Source of the DNA: Holophagae bacterium
GTDB taxonomy: Bacteria; Acidobacteriota; Holophagae; Acanthopleuribacterales; Acanthopleuribacteraceae
NCBI GenBank assembly: GCA_030429565.1
Contig: JAUIFE010000002.1
Coordinates: 62,001 to 126,000, forward strand
Length of the DNA stretch: 64,000 nucleotides
Direction: 5' to 3'
Below are positions 1 through 9,610 of the stretch, one piece after another (the stretch's first letter is position 1; every line of letters starts with the position of its first letter). The notes beneath the pieces were generated by a model that saw only the letters and a program-made list of their open reading frames with translations, did no database searches and had not been told where the DNA came from. The position numbers and the translations under genes were made by a program.

Positions 1-1816
1 TAATTTCAGCCACGGTTACCGTGACTTCCTCAAACGCCGCTGAAACCTGTTGCAAATTGCCGCTAACCAACCCCAAGGTCGCCGTGATTTCATCGGTTTC
101 GGCCGCCAGCAAGTTGACCGTCCGCGAAACCGTGTCGGCCTGACCCGCCGTCGCCTCCGCTTCAGTGGCAATCACCGAAACCGCCTTCGTCATCGCCTCG
201 GCGCGGTCGCCGATTTCCTGCGTTTCGCGCATGGTTTCGCGGGTCGACGCTTCCAAGGCCGCGCCGCGTTGATCCAATAACTGCGCGCGGCCCGCAACCA
301 AACGCGCACTGTCGGCGGCCGTCCGCATCGCTGCGTTGAGATCCGTCACCATGCTGTTCACGGCATCAACCAGTGTGCCCAATTCATCTTGGCGATTGAG
401 GTCCAATCGGCTACTCAAATCACCACCCGCCACCTGCTTGGTGAAGGTGACCACCTGTTGGATCGGCCCGAGCACCCCGCGTACTGCGACCATTGAAAGC
501 ACCAGCACAATCAGAAGGGTCGGCAACAAAATCATCAGCGCCGTCGACCACAAGTTTTTCAACAAAGCATCTGAAGTCCGCCCCAATTCCTCGGCCACCG
601 CCAAAGCCTCCGACTTCGTTTGACTCACCGCCAAGGCCCAGGTCCGCTTTCCGATTTGGACCGGCGCAAAAACCGTAATCACCTCGCGATCCAGGTAGTC
701 ACGGGTTTCCAGTGAACCACCGGTGTTGCTCTCAAAAACAGACGCGATGGCGGAGAAGTTTAACTTGCCCGCCTCACCGCGCCGAAAGGCATTCACCACC
801 GAAAAACGATCGGGATCCAGAAACGAATCGGAACGCGGCCAATAATCGCCACCAACCAAAATCGCCTCGCCGGTTTCACCCAAGCCCGTGCGATCGTTCA
901 TGATCTGGCCAATCTTGTCGAGCGGCATTTGAAAAGCCACCACACCCACGGTTTTGCCGTCCACCTGGATCGGTGCCGCCGTAAAACTGGCGGGCGCCTC
1001 GTAGGACGGCGTGTAATTGCGATAATCGGTTAAATAAAGATCACCGCCTTCGAGCACTGTTTTGTAAGCTTCGGCCAAGCCCGAATCCGCGAAAGGACCG
1101 TCGCGCAACGAGGTCCCAAAATCAATCTCTTTGAACACCGAATACACGACGTAACCCGTCTCAGCATCGATCAAAAAGATATCGTAAAAGCCAAACGTTT
1201 CGCGGAACGTGCTCATGTAGGGGTGGACTTTTTCATGCACCCGATCATAAGCAGACCCACGCGCTCCGGCGAGCAACTTGTCTTTTTCACCCAACGGATG
1301 GGGCGAGCTCGCAATGTAATCGTGCTGAAACTGCAGCGCCGCCGGTGACAGAGCCGCAACCAAGTCGGCCCCCGGCAGCGCTGTTTGGGGATTATCGCGA
1401 CGGTATTGCGGGTCAAATTGCTCGCTGTAAAAAGCACCAACGGCTTCCCGGTAGGTTTCCAAACGACGATCACGCTCGGCGGTTTTGGCCAAATCAGCAA
1501 AAGCACGATTGAGGTTGACCATCGCTTCCACAACAAAAGGATCGGCCGCACACAACGCGTTTTGATCTTGGAGAAACTTGAAATAATCGTAAACCTGGGC
1601 GCTTTTCGAAGCGCGCACCGCGCTCAGAGAATCAAAAATTTGCTCGCGGGCCGTGTCCACCGATTGCTGCGAAAGCGTCGACAACGCCACTTGGGATTGC
1701 CGCATGGTTAAAAAGCAGTACAGCAGTAAAGGAACCAGCGCAATCGAAATAATGAACAGCAATGCTTTGGTTTGGAGTTTCATCGCACCCATTGGGTTTC
1801 TGGAAGTCTCAGCCAT
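1..1816 (-). CDS. Methyl-accepting chemotaxis protein, 3' end cut by window edge
   Basis: This is a transmembrane chemoreceptor that would relay periplasmic ligand binding to the CheA kinase. I translated it by hand: 605 codons lie in the window. A first membrane segment (about residues 18-38, LLFIISIALVPLLLYCF) precedes a large periplasmic Cache-like sensor region (about 40-415), which has the typical YVVYSVFKEIDFGTSL and GETGEAILVGGD stretches. A second membrane segment follows at about 422-445, then a HAMP linker (about 445-500) and the start of the coiled-coil signalling domain, which ends at the window edge in VSAAFEEVTVTVAEI. The ATG is preceded by AAGGA six bases upstream, which supports this start. 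The signalling tip and any methylation sites to its far side lie outside the window. No che genes are adjacent, so this looks like a stand-alone receptor. Confidence 0.93.
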   Translation of the reverse strand, partial: MAETSRNPMGAMKLQTKALLFIISIALVPLLLYCFLTMRQSQVALSTLSQQSVDTAREQIFDSLSAVRASKSAQVYDYFKFLQDQNALCAADPFVVEAMVNLNRAFADLAKTAERDRRLETYREAVGAFYSEQFDPQYRRDNPQTALPGADLVAALSPAALQFQHDYIASSPHPLGEKDKLLAGARGSAYDRVHEKVHPYMSTFRETFGFYDIFLIDAETGYVVYSVFKEIDFGTSLRDGPFADSGLAEAYKTVLEGGDLYLTDYRNYTPSYEAPASFTAAPIQVDGKTVGVVAFQMPLDKIGQIMNDRTGLGETGEAILVGGDYWPRSDSFLDPDRFSVVNAFRRGEAGKLNFSAIASVFESNTGGSLETRDYLDREVITVFAPVQIGKRTWALAVSQTKSEALAVAEELGRTSDALLKNLWSTALMILLPTLLIVLVLSMVAVRGVLGPIQQVVTFTKQVAGGDLSSRLDLNRQDELGTLVDAVNSMVTDLNAAMRTAADSARLVAGRAQLLDQRGAALEASTRETMRETQEIGDRAEAMTKAVSVIATEAEATAGQADTVSRTVNLLAAETDEITATLGLVSGNLQQVSAAFEEVTVTVAEI

Positions 1817-2272
1817 ATTTTTTCCTTAACAAAGGCAACCGAAGCGGTTGCTAACCTAACACCGACACCTACACCACGAGCGGCAAAGCACGGTCAACAT
1901 CGTCCGACGGCAGGTGAAATCGGGTTTGGAAAAAGAGCGCCGCCGGCAACCCCATTCACCAAGTCCCTTTTGAAAAACCGTCACCATAGAATCGCCGCAA
2001 CCCTCGCACAATCCATTTAGTTCAAGCTATTTAATAACAACTACGTGCAGCTAGCTACGGTCCGAAATCATTCAACCGATCCACTAAAACTGTTGCAGAC
2101 TTGATAAACATTTTCGGCACAACCGTGGTTATCTTTATTTTTTCAAGATCGCCGGCGAATTCGACAAAGTATTAAAACTCCACCGCCATTGCCGACCTCT
2201 CCATTCGGCAAATGCTCAAAAGGAACGCACAGCGGACTTGACGACCTTGCTTCTTTATATTACCTTCTGGTT
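1817..2272. other. Intergenic gap, no gene recognised
   Basis: These 456 bases separate the divergent chemoreceptor and ArsR genes. Short open frames here have no recognisable protein content and the sequence is more AT-rich than its flanks. Promoters for both flanking genes must lie here, but I cannot point to a convincing -35/-10 pair. Confidence 0.5.
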
Positions 2273-2641
2273 ATGGAACAAATCGGTTATACAACACAAC
2301 CCTCTCAACTTAATGCTGTTTTCGCTGCTTTAGCCGACCCCACCCGCCGTGACATCCTCTCGCGATTGGCACACGGCGAAGCCTCCGTCGGTGAATTGGC
2401 GCAACCCTTCAACATGAGTCAGCCCGCCATTTCCAAACACCTCAAAGTCCTTGAGGGCGCAGGCCTCATCGAACGCGGCATTGACAAACAGCGTCGTCCC
2501 GCTCGACTTAAAGCGCAGCCCATGGCCGACGCCGTCAAGTGGCTCGAGACCTTCAGCCACTTTTGGTCCTCGAGTTTTGATCAACTAGACGACCTGCTCG
2601 AAACACTCAAAAACGAAGAAAACCAAGGAGAACCATCGTGA
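2273..2641 (+). CDS. ArsR-family winged-helix transcriptional regulator
   Basis: This 122-residue DNA-binding repressor is of the ArsR/SmtB type. Residues 1-90 show the family fold: FAALADPTRRDILSRLAHGE, then the recognition helix region MSQPAISKHLKVLEGAGLI and a short wing. The metal-binding CxC motif of true arsenic sensors is absent, so it belongs to the metal-independent group that is usually paired with an SRPBCC/AHSA1 gene. I placed the start at the internal ATG (MEQIGYTTQ) because an upstream in-frame extension has no family similarity; no strong ribosome-binding site distinguishes the two. It overlaps the next gene by GTGA, which indicates translational coupling and a two-gene operon. 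Confidence 0.9.
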   Translation: MEQIGYTTQPSQLNAVFAALADPTRRDILSRLAHGEASVGELAQPFNMSQPAISKHLKVLEGAGLIERGIDKQRRPARLKAQPMADAVKWLETFSHFWSSSFDQLDDLLETLKNEENQGEPS

Positions 2642-3147
2642 CCCAACTGCCCACCTATACCCTCGAACGTCTATTCAATGCCCCACCGCGTCTGGTCTGG
2701 CGCACTTGGACCGAACCCGATTTGTTGGCCCGTTGGTACGGTCCCGGCGTCGAAACCACGATCCACCAACTCGACGTCAAGCCTGGCGGTCTCTGGCTCA
2801 ACGAAATGCGCTGGGGCGACAACGCTTTTTACCAGCGCATGGAATTTACCGAGGTCGATCACCCCTCACGGCTGGTGTGTTTGATGTCCAACAGTGACGC
2901 CGACTGGAACATCATCGCCAATCCGCGCGTGCCCAATTGGCCACGCGTCCTCGTCACCACCGTTGTTTTCGAAGCCCAAGGCGACCAAACCAAAATGACG
3001 TTGACTTGGGTACCCCACGAAGCAAGCGATGTCGAAATCGAATGTTTTGCCAATGCGATCAGCAGCATGGATCAAGGTTGGGGCGAGGGCATGACGTTGC
3101 TCGGTCAATTGCTGGAAGAGCTGGCCGGCGCAGAAGCCTCCGCTTAA
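2638..3147 (+). CDS. SRPBCC (AHSA1-like) domain protein
   Basis: This 169-residue protein has a helix-grip START/AHSA1-type fold, a hydrophobic-cavity domain that binds small ligands or acts in chaperone-like roles. The N-terminus has the family signature FNAPPRLVWRTWTEPDLLARWYGP, and the strand pattern continues to the C-terminal helix (MDQGWGEGMTLLGQLLEEL). The start is GTG with AAGGAG upstream, overlapping the ArsR stop codon. ArsR plus AHSA1 pairs are a recurrent bacterial arrangement in which the regulator controls the pair. The natural ligand cannot be told from sequence. Confidence 0.88.
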   Translation: MTQLPTYTLERLFNAPPRLVWRTWTEPDLLARWYGPGVETTIHQLDVKPGGLWLNEMRWGDNAFYQRMEFTEVDHPSRLVCLMSNSDADWNIIANPRVPNWPRVLVTTVVFEAQGDQTKMTLTWVPHEASDVEIECFANAISSMDQGWGEGMTLLGQLLEELAGAEASA

Positions 3148-3167
3148 TCGAGGCGGTCGGTCAAAAC

Positions 3168-3201
3168 GGCCACGCCCCATTCACTGCAGTGAGGCGTGGC
3201 C
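3168..3201. terminator. Hairpin between convergent genes
   Basis: Arms GGCCACGCC (3168-3176) and GGCGTGGCC (3193-3201) pair perfectly, with a further TCACTG/CAGTGA pairing inside. Reading leftward the stem is followed by GTTTTGAC, so it best serves the minus-strand peptidase gene, though it could act in both directions. Confidence 0.65.
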
Positions 3202-3206
3202 GGCCT

Positions 3207-5330
3207 TTAGGTGTCTTTGCCGGCGATCGACTTGAAATCAGCCTTGAGTGTGCGTTGCAGAAACGACAGCACGTCGACCCAGGTACCGAGGGTTTGTTTT
3301 TCGTCATTGCCGTATTGGTAGTGGCCGCCGTTCCAAATCATGCGCGTTACCACTGGTTGGCTGCAGCTTTGCGCCCGCTGCAGTGCCGCCTGGAACTTGT
3401 AGCCATGAGCCGCCGCCGTCGTTTCGTCTTTTTCGCCTAGCAATAACATGGTCGCCGGGTAGCAGGCTCGTTCGGCTAAGTTGTGGTAGGGCGACCACTT
3501 ACGTAACATGGCGAAGTCGGTCGCGTTGTCGGGATCACCGTGACCCCACACCCAAAAGTTCCCACCCGGATATTGTTTGAAGCGCAACATGTCAATCGCA
3601 GGCCATTCGATCAAACAGGCACCGAACAATTCGGGTCGCTGCACCATGGCCGCCGCGACCAAAGGCCCGCTAGCGCTGCCGCCATTGATCGCCAATTGAT
3701 CGGTGCGGGTAATCCCCTGTTTGATCAGGAACTCGGCGGCGGCAATGAAATCGTCGATGCCGTTTTGTTTGCCGTGTTTGATGCCGTCCAAATGCCAGGT
3801 TTCGCCGTATTCACCGCCACCGCGCAATCCAGGCATGGCGTAGCGCCCACCCATCTCGAGCCAAACCGCAATGTGGGGTTGGAACCAGGGGTAAGCCGAC
3901 CAGTTACCCGCCCCGTATCCGTACAAAAAGGTGGGCGCCGGCTGATCGGCGGGCAAACCGCGTTTCTCGACAATGAACATAGGAACCTTGGTGCCGTCTT
4001 TGCTGGGATAAAACACCTGGCGCATAACGAAATCTTCGGGTTTGAGCACCCAATCGGAGGATGCCAAAAGACGGGCTTTGCCGCTGTTGAGATCCAGGCA
4101 ATAGGCGCTGCCAGGTTCAATCAAACTGTTGACCGAAAGGGTGGCGATGCCGTCGCCGAAGCTGCCGGGATTGATCGTCAGCAAACCACCGTGCGGCAAG
4201 GTAACCCGTGTTTTTTCGCCACTTAAACGTTGCAACCGCAAAACCGGCTGAGCATGCTCGCGATAGGATAACACCAACAAATCGCGTTCTAAGGCGGCCC
4301 CAACCAAGGCGTGCTGTTCGGGAGCGACCACCTCACACCAAAAATTCGGTGCCGCGTGTTGCGGATCGACGGCGACAACGCGACCAAGGGGCGAACCCTG
4401 GTTGGTTTGGAAGTAAAGCCGACCTTGCCAATCGCCCAGGTAATTAATGGTCGCGCTCACGCTAAAGAGGGGAAAGAATTGGTTTTGTGGTTGACGAGCA
4501 TCCATTAGGGCGACGCGGCGGGTCGCATCCTTGCGATGGATGCGAACCAGGAAACGGCGTTCACCGCCCAACGATTTGCTCACGTAACCATCGGTTTCCG
4601 CAACAGCCGCACCAAATCGGCGGTCATCTTTTTGAGCTTGCCCCAAGCGGTGCTGGTAAATACCTTCGAATACAAAACTCTCCGTCAACTCGCCGCCGCT
4701 GTTTGGCAGGCGATAACGCTCGTAGAAAAAGGTGGCGTTGTCAGTTGACCAATGCACCGAGGACGTACGGGTGTTGAAGCCCAACAGCGTTTCGGGCAGT
4801 ACCTCGCGTTTTGCCACCGACCAAATCCGTAAGCGAACCCATCGGCCCGCCGCCGGCCCAACCCAAAAGGCCACATAATCACCATTCGGACTTGGTCTAA
4901 ACCCCTTAAGAACATCGCCGTTGCCGGTTTCGAGCGGCAATGCCAGTTGGACCGCTGCAGCATCGCCCTCCTGCATCCAAACGCCGAGCATGCCGCGAGC
5001 GGGATTGTACTTGGCAAAGAACAAACGGTTTCCCATCAAAGTCGCCCCTGAAACCCGTGCTACCTGATTGACCGCTTTTAACCGGGCACGTAGCGCTTCA
5101 CGGTCCGCAGCCCCTTTGCAAAATTGACGGGCGTAGGCGTCTTGCTCCAGCGCCCAGGAACGCACCTGGGGATCGTCCATCGCCTCCAACCACTGGTAGT
5201 CATCGACAACCTCGCTGTCGTGGTAACGGTTGACGACCGGCTTGCGTACGGAAACCGGCTGCTTGAGATCCGTAAAAGCTGTCGCCGGAAAAGCAATATT
5301 GAGGCACAGGACAACAATCATCCATCGCAT
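3207..5330 (-). CDS. Secreted prolyl oligopeptidase family serine peptidase (S9A)
   Basis: This 707-residue peptidase probably cleaves proline-containing peptides in the periplasm or outside. I chose the ATG giving MRWMIVVLCLNIAFPATAF because it has GAGGAGG eight bases upstream and yields a signal peptide; a longer frame upstream has neither. The N-terminal KPVVNRYHDSEVVDDYQWLE matches the start of prolyl oligopeptidases, which is followed by a seven-bladed propeller region. The C-terminal alpha/beta hydrolase holds the triad: Ser552 in GGSASGP (the family norm is GGSNGG), Asp635 in LLGEKDE and His670 in GGHYQYG. It runs convergently toward the SRPBCC gene. Confidence 0.92.
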   Translation of the reverse strand: MRWMIVVLCLNIAFPATAFTDLKQPVSVRKPVVNRYHDSEVVDDYQWLEAMDDPQVRSWALEQDAYARQFCKGAADREALRARLKAVNQVARVSGATLMGNRLFFAKYNPARGMLGVWMQEGDAAAVQLALPLETGNGDVLKGFRPSPNGDYVAFWVGPAAGRWVRLRIWSVAKREVLPETLLGFNTRTSSVHWSTDNATFFYERYRLPNSGGELTESFVFEGIYQHRLGQAQKDDRRFGAAVAETDGYVSKSLGGERRFLVRIHRKDATRRVALMDARQPQNQFFPLFSVSATINYLGDWQGRLYFQTNQGSPLGRVVAVDPQHAAPNFWCEVVAPEQHALVGAALERDLLVLSYREHAQPVLRLQRLSGEKTRVTLPHGGLLTINPGSFGDGIATLSVNSLIEPGSAYCLDLNSGKARLLASSDWVLKPEDFVMRQVFYPSKDGTKVPMFIVEKRGLPADQPAPTFLYGYGAGNWSAYPWFQPHIAVWLEMGGRYAMPGLRGGGEYGETWHLDGIKHGKQNGIDDFIAAAEFLIKQGITRTDQLAINGGSASGPLVAAAMVQRPELFGACLIEWPAIDMLRFKQYPGGNFWVWGHGDPDNATDFAMLRKWSPYHNLAERACYPATMLLLGEKDETTAAAHGYKFQAALQRAQSCSQPVVTRMIWNGGHYQYGNDEKQTLGTWVDVLSFLQRTLKADFKSIAGKDT

Positions 5331-5667
5331 AGAAAACCCTCCTCGAGTGAAAACCGGCAGGTCAGGGTGGTTTTTCACCACCAATCCGGCTGTTGGTTTT
5401 TGGCATCGCATAAGTGCAAACCAAAGCTAACCATCCGGCGCGCCGACCACCATCACCCGACCCTTAAATGAATCTTAAACAACCCTTAAACGAACAAATC
5501 ACAACCATAAACTCCTAATAAAAAAACAACTTACCCGCAAATCCCGCTAAAGACAAAAATACCGCTGATGGGTAGGGGCGCGGCCTTTTTCGGTTAAAAT
5601 AACCAGCATTCACCTTCCCACGCGGCGAGCAAACTCGCGGCCAAACCCCAACCGAAAGGCGGTAACG
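5331..5667. other. Divergent intergenic region
   Basis: This 337-base spacer lies between the divergently read peptidase and CadC-like gene. It is AT-rich near 5500-5540. I see no RNA gene, repeat or convincing promoter pair. Confidence 0.4.
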
Positions 5668-7575
5668 ATGGCAGCCAACATGACCTGGCATTTCGGGCCT
5701 TTTGTTTATGATCCCGCAACTGGTGAATTGCGCGGTCCTGACGGCACGCTTCGCTTGCACGATAAGCCGGGTCAGGTGTTGGAAGCACTGGCCGAAGCAA
5801 ATGGTGCGGTTGTTTCACGGGAAGCCTTGCAACAGCGCCTTTGGCCGGAAGATACCCATGTCGATTTTGCCAACAACCTACATGCGGCGGTCAAACGCCT
5901 GCGCGATGCTCTGGGGGACCGGGCCGGGGATCCGACCTACGTCGCCACCATCCCCCGCAAAGGTTACCGCCTGCTGGTTCCCGCCCAACGTCTGACCAGC
6001 GAACGGTCCATACCCATACCCGCCGTCGAACCCAAGCCAGAGCCGGCTCACGCTGTTTCACGACGCCCCTCGTGGTGGAGCGCCCTTGCGATTTTGATGC
6101 TCTTGCTCAGCTTTACCTGGATACTGGTCGCCTATCAACCGGAGCGACCGGCGCGTTTGCCCGACGGCAAAATCATGCTGGCGGTGCTACCGCTGACCAA
6201 CTACCAGGCGAGGCAAACGGCGCACCAATCCCTGTTTGTCGACGGGTTGACCGAGGAGCTCATCGCCCATTTGGGTCGCCTCCAGCCGCAACGGCTCGGC
6301 GTCATATCGCGTATTTCGGCCATGACGTATCGCAACAGCCAGAAAACCGTGACCACCATCGGCAACGAGTTGGGCGTCGATTTCATTTTGGAAGGAGGCT
6401 TCCGGCAAAGTGGCAGACAGGGTCGCATTACCTTGCGATTGATTCAAGTGCATGACCAAACACCGCTTTGGTCGGAGCACTACGATGTCACCCTCGACAA
6501 TTTGTTGGCGGTTCAGGACCAGATCGCGGTGAAAGTGGCGAAAACACTGGCACTCGAACTGCTTGACGGCGTCCTGCCGGCGGTGGCACGCGCCAATCTC
6601 AGCGACACAGGCGCCTATCAAGCCTATTTACGCGGGCGCACCGCCTGGTTTGAATTTAACGCCGACGCCTACGAACGGGCTGAACGCCATTTCCAACAGG
6701 CGCTCACACTGTCGCCCAAAGCCGCGATTGTGCATGCCGCGCTGGCCGACACCTACAACTTACAAGCATTTACGGGCCGCATCCCGCAAGCAGCGGCTTT
6801 CGAAAAAGCCAAAGCAAGCGCCCTGGCAGGCCTTGAACTGGATCCTGATTCAGCCGAAGCCCACAACGCGCTGGCCTTTGCCCTGCTTTACCATGAGCGC
6901 GATTACCGGTTGGCCGAGTTCCACTTTCGCCAGGCGCTCGACCTCAATCCAGGTTTCGCCATGGCCTACCACTGGTATGCCGGTTTGCTTTCGGCCGAGG
7001 CACGCCACGATGAAGCCATCGAAGCAATGACGCGATCTTTAGCGCTCGATCCGGCCTCGCTGAGCCTACAGTCGGACTTGGGTTGGTACTACGTTTTTGC
7101 AGGCAGGGACGAGCACGCGGTTGAAGCGTTTAAACAAACCCTAGCTGAGAATCCTAATTACGGTTGGGCGGTTCACGGCCTCGCGGTTGCCTACCAACGG
7201 CTAGGCCTCGACAAACAAGCCGCCTTCACCCTGCGTCACGCATTGCAGCTCAACGGAGAAAGCGCAGAGGACACGGCCTATCTCGACGGGCCGGATGCGG
7301 CGGCCGCGTGGCAACAGTGGCTTACGCGGCGGCACCGAAGTTTTGGGACACCGGCGCAACCTAGACCGGGCACCGCAGCACTCGACGCGGTCATGACCTG
7401 TGCCGCGTTAGGCCACGCCGACGAAGCTTTTGCCTGGCTCGACAGGATCCCGGAAAATACCTGGCTCATTTTCCTCCGCGTCGATCCACGTTTTCACGGA
7501 TTACGCGAGGACCCACGTTTTGCGGCCTGGTCTGAACGCCTTGGTTTGACAGCCTCCAAATCACCCTCAAATTGA
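5668..7575 (+). CDS. CadC-like winged-helix, membrane-anchored TPR protein
   Basis: This 635-residue protein combines a cytoplasmic OmpR/CadC-type winged helix (about residues 5-108: FVYDPATGELRG, HVDFANNLHAAVKRLRDALGD, IPRKGYRLL) with one membrane segment at about 137-157. Beyond the membrane is an FlgO/AdeC-like alpha-beta region (about 170-285: LAVLPLTNY, DGLTEELIAHL, VDFILEGGFRQ) and then at least five TPR units to the C-terminus. The layout implies direct coupling of a periplasmic, peptide-binding or protein-binding sensor to DNA binding. There is no receiver domain and no partner kinase. Its target genes cannot be read from position, since both neighbours have unrelated functions. The ATG has AAAGG about nine bases upstream. 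Confidence 0.87.
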   Translation: MAANMTWHFGPFVYDPATGELRGPDGTLRLHDKPGQVLEALAEANGAVVSREALQQRLWPEDTHVDFANNLHAAVKRLRDALGDRAGDPTYVATIPRKGYRLLVPAQRLTSERSIPIPAVEPKPEPAHAVSRRPSWWSALAILMLLLSFTWILVAYQPERPARLPDGKIMLAVLPLTNYQARQTAHQSLFVDGLTEELIAHLGRLQPQRLGVISRISAMTYRNSQKTVTTIGNELGVDFILEGGFRQSGRQGRITLRLIQVHDQTPLWSEHYDVTLDNLLAVQDQIAVKVAKTLALELLDGVLPAVARANLSDTGAYQAYLRGRTAWFEFNADAYERAERHFQQALTLSPKAAIVHAALADTYNLQAFTGRIPQAAAFEKAKASALAGLELDPDSAEAHNALAFALLYHERDYRLAEFHFRQALDLNPGFAMAYHWYAGLLSAEARHDEAIEAMTRSLALDPASLSLQSDLGWYYVFAGRDEHAVEAFKQTLAENPNYGWAVHGLAVAYQRLGLDKQAAFTLRHALQLNGESAEDTAYLDGPDAAAAWQQWLTRRHRSFGTPAQPRPGTAALDAVMTCAALGHADEAFAWLDRIPENTWLIFLRVDPRFHGLREDPRFAAWSERLGLTASKSPSN

Positions 7576-7649
7576 CCCGAGACGCTAGGTTAATTTGGGT
7601 TAGCCACACAAATAGCGCTAAACTGAAGCCCACCAACGGAGGTCATGTC

Positions 7650-8066
7650 ATGACGCAATCCCATACTGGCTCATGCCTGTGTGGCACCATTCGCTTTCAA
7701 GTCGACGGTGATTTCGACTTGTTTTACATGTGTCACTGTCGCCGCTGCCGCAAAAATTCAGGTTCGGCCCACGGTGCCAACCTGTTCTCTCGTTCAGCAC
7801 AACTAACCTGGCTCAGTGGCGAAGACGCCGTGCAACATTACGCGGTTCCGCAAACGCGCCACGCCCGTTGCTTTTGTCGTCACTGTGGTTCGGCCATGCC
7901 GCTGGCCGTTAAAAGCGCCGGTATCTTGGTTGTGCCGGCCGGTAGCCTCGACAGCCCCTTGACTCAGGTTCCCGACGGCCACGTCTTCGTAGCCGATAAA
8001 GCCGAATGGGACCAGAACCTGGAACAATGTCGACGTTTTGAGCGGTTCCCACCCGGCTACGAATAA
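7650..8066 (+). CDS. GFA (glutathione-dependent formaldehyde-activating/CENP-V) family protein
   Basis: This 138-residue zinc-binding protein has the Mss4-like fold. The cysteine pattern is complete: CLCG near the N-terminus, then MCHCRRCRKNSGS, then FCRHCGSAMP. Family members were named after a proposed glutathione-formaldehyde activity, but most have no demonstrated reaction, so I assign only the fold. A longer frame opens upstream within the previous gene's stop region, but the internal ATG has GGAGG at a good distance and starts the conserved domain at once. A strong terminator follows. Confidence 0.88.
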   Translation: MTQSHTGSCLCGTIRFQVDGDFDLFYMCHCRRCRKNSGSAHGANLFSRSAQLTWLSGEDAVQHYAVPQTRHARCFCRHCGSAMPLAVKSAGILVVPAGSLDSPLTQVPDGHVFVADKAEWDQNLEQCRRFERFPPGYE

Positions 8067-8089
8067 CGACGCACGCCACCAAAAACAAA

Positions 8090-8131
8090 AACGGCCGGAA
8101 ATCGCTGTGAAGAGCGGTCCGGCCGTTTTTT
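8090..8131. terminator. Rho-independent terminator
   Basis: Arms AACGGCCGGA (8090-8099) and TCCGGCCGTT (8118-8127) are followed by a T run to 8131 on the plus strand and preceded by an A-rich run, so it can stop transcription from both the GFA gene and the convergent RDD gene. Confidence 0.85.
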
Positions 8132-8182
8132 AAAGGCAACGAAAGACAACGGTGAGAACTCAATTCCCCACCGTGAGCTTAT

Positions 8183-8710
8183 TTAAGGCGTGATATCACC
8201 CACCCGAACCACTTTTGTTCCCGACAACGAATCGTGCCAAGTGCGCAATTCGTCGGAAAAGAAGATGGAAAAGATTTCGAAGGGGATCAGACGGGCAAAT
8301 GAGCGGCCGATGATTTGTAACAGGCTCGGACTTTCGCCTTCTTTAGTAACCACCATGGTTCCAGTCAAAAACTTCGCTGGTGATCGTTGCAGAAAACCTT
8401 CAAAGACGGTGAAGTACAGGATCGACGTCCCACCAAAAAACAGTGGGACTTGGGATAGGTTGAAAATCGGGTACAGGAAAGCACTCACAGACGGCGCGAA
8501 TTCAGCAATTAGACCAATCAGATATTCGCCGCCAAAAAGATAACCGTAAAGAAGAACTTGCATGAAGATGCCGTCAAGCATCAGGTTGCCAAAACGTTGG
8601 CCCATGGTGGCGGTGATGAGTAAGTCGGGATCAATGCCGATCCCATTTTCTTCGGCTGTGGGCACATAGCTGCCCGCCGCGTAAGGGTTTTCCACGTAAG
8701 AGTTTTCCAT
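8183..8710 (-). CDS. RDD-family integral membrane protein
   Basis: This 175-residue membrane protein carries the RDD signature: GQRFGNLMLDGIFMQVLLYG (Arg and Asp in helix 1), SPAKFLTGTMVV before the second helix pair, and RSFARLIPFEIFS with the WHDSLSGTKVV end typical of the family. The N-terminal 35 residues are hydrophilic. RDD proteins have been linked to ion or osmolyte handling in a few species, but the function here is open. It is transcribed toward the shared terminator. Confidence 0.85.
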   Translation of the reverse strand: MENSYVENPYAAGSYVPTAEENGIGIDPDLLITATMGQRFGNLMLDGIFMQVLLYGYLFGGEYLIGLIAEFAPSVSAFLYPIFNLSQVPLFFGGTSILYFTVFEGFLQRSPAKFLTGTMVVTKEGESPSLLQIIGRSFARLIPFEIFSIFFSDELRTWHDSLSGTKVVRVGDITP

Positions 8711-8939
8711 AAGGTACCTACTTAAAATTTACTGGATCGACAGCCAAGCTGCGCGATCACTTCCTATTGTGGACAAATAAAAAAACGCCGCCAAAAATTA
8801 AACCAGGCGTCGCCATTTCATAAAAACACAAATTCAGAGCACTCTCAAGCTTATTGTCAAAATGCAGGCTAAAAAACCATAAAAACCAAAAAGAAGACTC
8901 TCAAAAGACTCGTCTATTGGCTGGCTTTGGCAAATCGGA

Positions 8940-8972
8940 GTTTGTGCCGCCCATTCTATCCACGGCACAAAC
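8940..8972. other. Inverted repeat
   Basis: Ten-base arms GTTTGTGCCG and CGGCACAAAC flank a 13-base loop just downstream of the minus-strand NTF2-like gene. There is no T run, so it is a weak terminator candidate or an mRNA 3'-end stabilising hairpin. Confidence 0.5.
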
Positions 8973-8989
8973 GCCTCGTTAGCAAGAGC

Positions 8990-9469
8990 CTATTCAGGCT
9001 TGGCTTTGGTTGTCGGGAAGTTGGTGCATTGATCGTGGATCAACACCCAGCCTTTTTTGGTTTTTTCAAACACCATGTTGACGTAGATCTGCACATGGTA
9101 GGGGCTGCCGTTGCGATCCGCTTCACGGTAGTCGGCCTTCACCAGCGCGTGGGCGAAGCGCTCACCCGCATTTTGCGAGAGTATTTCGTGGGCCATCGTC
9201 CAGCCAGGAGTCGCAAACCATTCGCGATGCATTTCTTTGACTTTATCGACCGAATCGGTTTTGGAACCGTTGGCGAGAATTAAGGTGAAGGGGCCGGAGT
9301 CGGGTAAGGTCGCGGCAAAAGCCTCAAAATCTTGTTGGCGAACCGCGGTCAGGTGTTTGTTGAGGACATCGGCAAAAGATGCGGTCGGCTCAGCCGCAAA
9401 CAGGACGGGAAACAGTAAGGCCATCCCCATGATGACGGGGAGCAGGCGCGATTTAAAATGGGTCGTCAT
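8990..9469 (-). CDS. Secreted NTF2-like (SnoaL/DUF4440-type) protein
   Basis: This 159-residue protein starts with a Sec signal peptide (MTTHFKSRLLPVIMGMALLFPVLFA) and continues as a single NTF2-like cone domain: a helix pair (FADVLNKHLTAVRQQDFEAFAATL), DKVKEMHREWF and the terminal strands VQIYVNMVFEKTKKGWVLIHDQ. This fold supports both enzymes and non-catalytic ligand binders, and no catalytic residues can be assigned. The ATG has GAGG six bases upstream. Confidence 0.78.
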   Translation of the reverse strand: MTTHFKSRLLPVIMGMALLFPVLFAAEPTASFADVLNKHLTAVRQQDFEAFAATLPDSGPFTLILANGSKTDSVDKVKEMHREWFATPGWTMAHEILSQNAGERFAHALVKADYREADRNGSPYHVQIYVNMVFEKTKKGWVLIHDQCTNFPTTKAKPE

Positions 9470-9594
9470 GATACCTCTACTTTGTTATAAAGTGCTTAAA
9501 GACAAAGAGATCATCCCCTATACAAGCGTATTTGAATAGAAAAAAGGCCACGACTCGCCTGCTCTTCAGATACAAACCTGAACCCCTGTGCTCT

Positions 9595-9610
9595 TGAGTA
9601 CTTGTACTCA
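9595..9610. promoter_or_regulatory. Palindrome upstream of the BNR protein gene
   Basis: TGAGTAC and GTACTCA arms flank a TT centre, about 140 bases upstream of the 9748 start and about 125 bases upstream of the minus-strand gene start at 9469. The perfect 7-base arms suggest an operator for a dimeric regulator between divergent genes; nothing identifies the regulator. Confidence 0.4.
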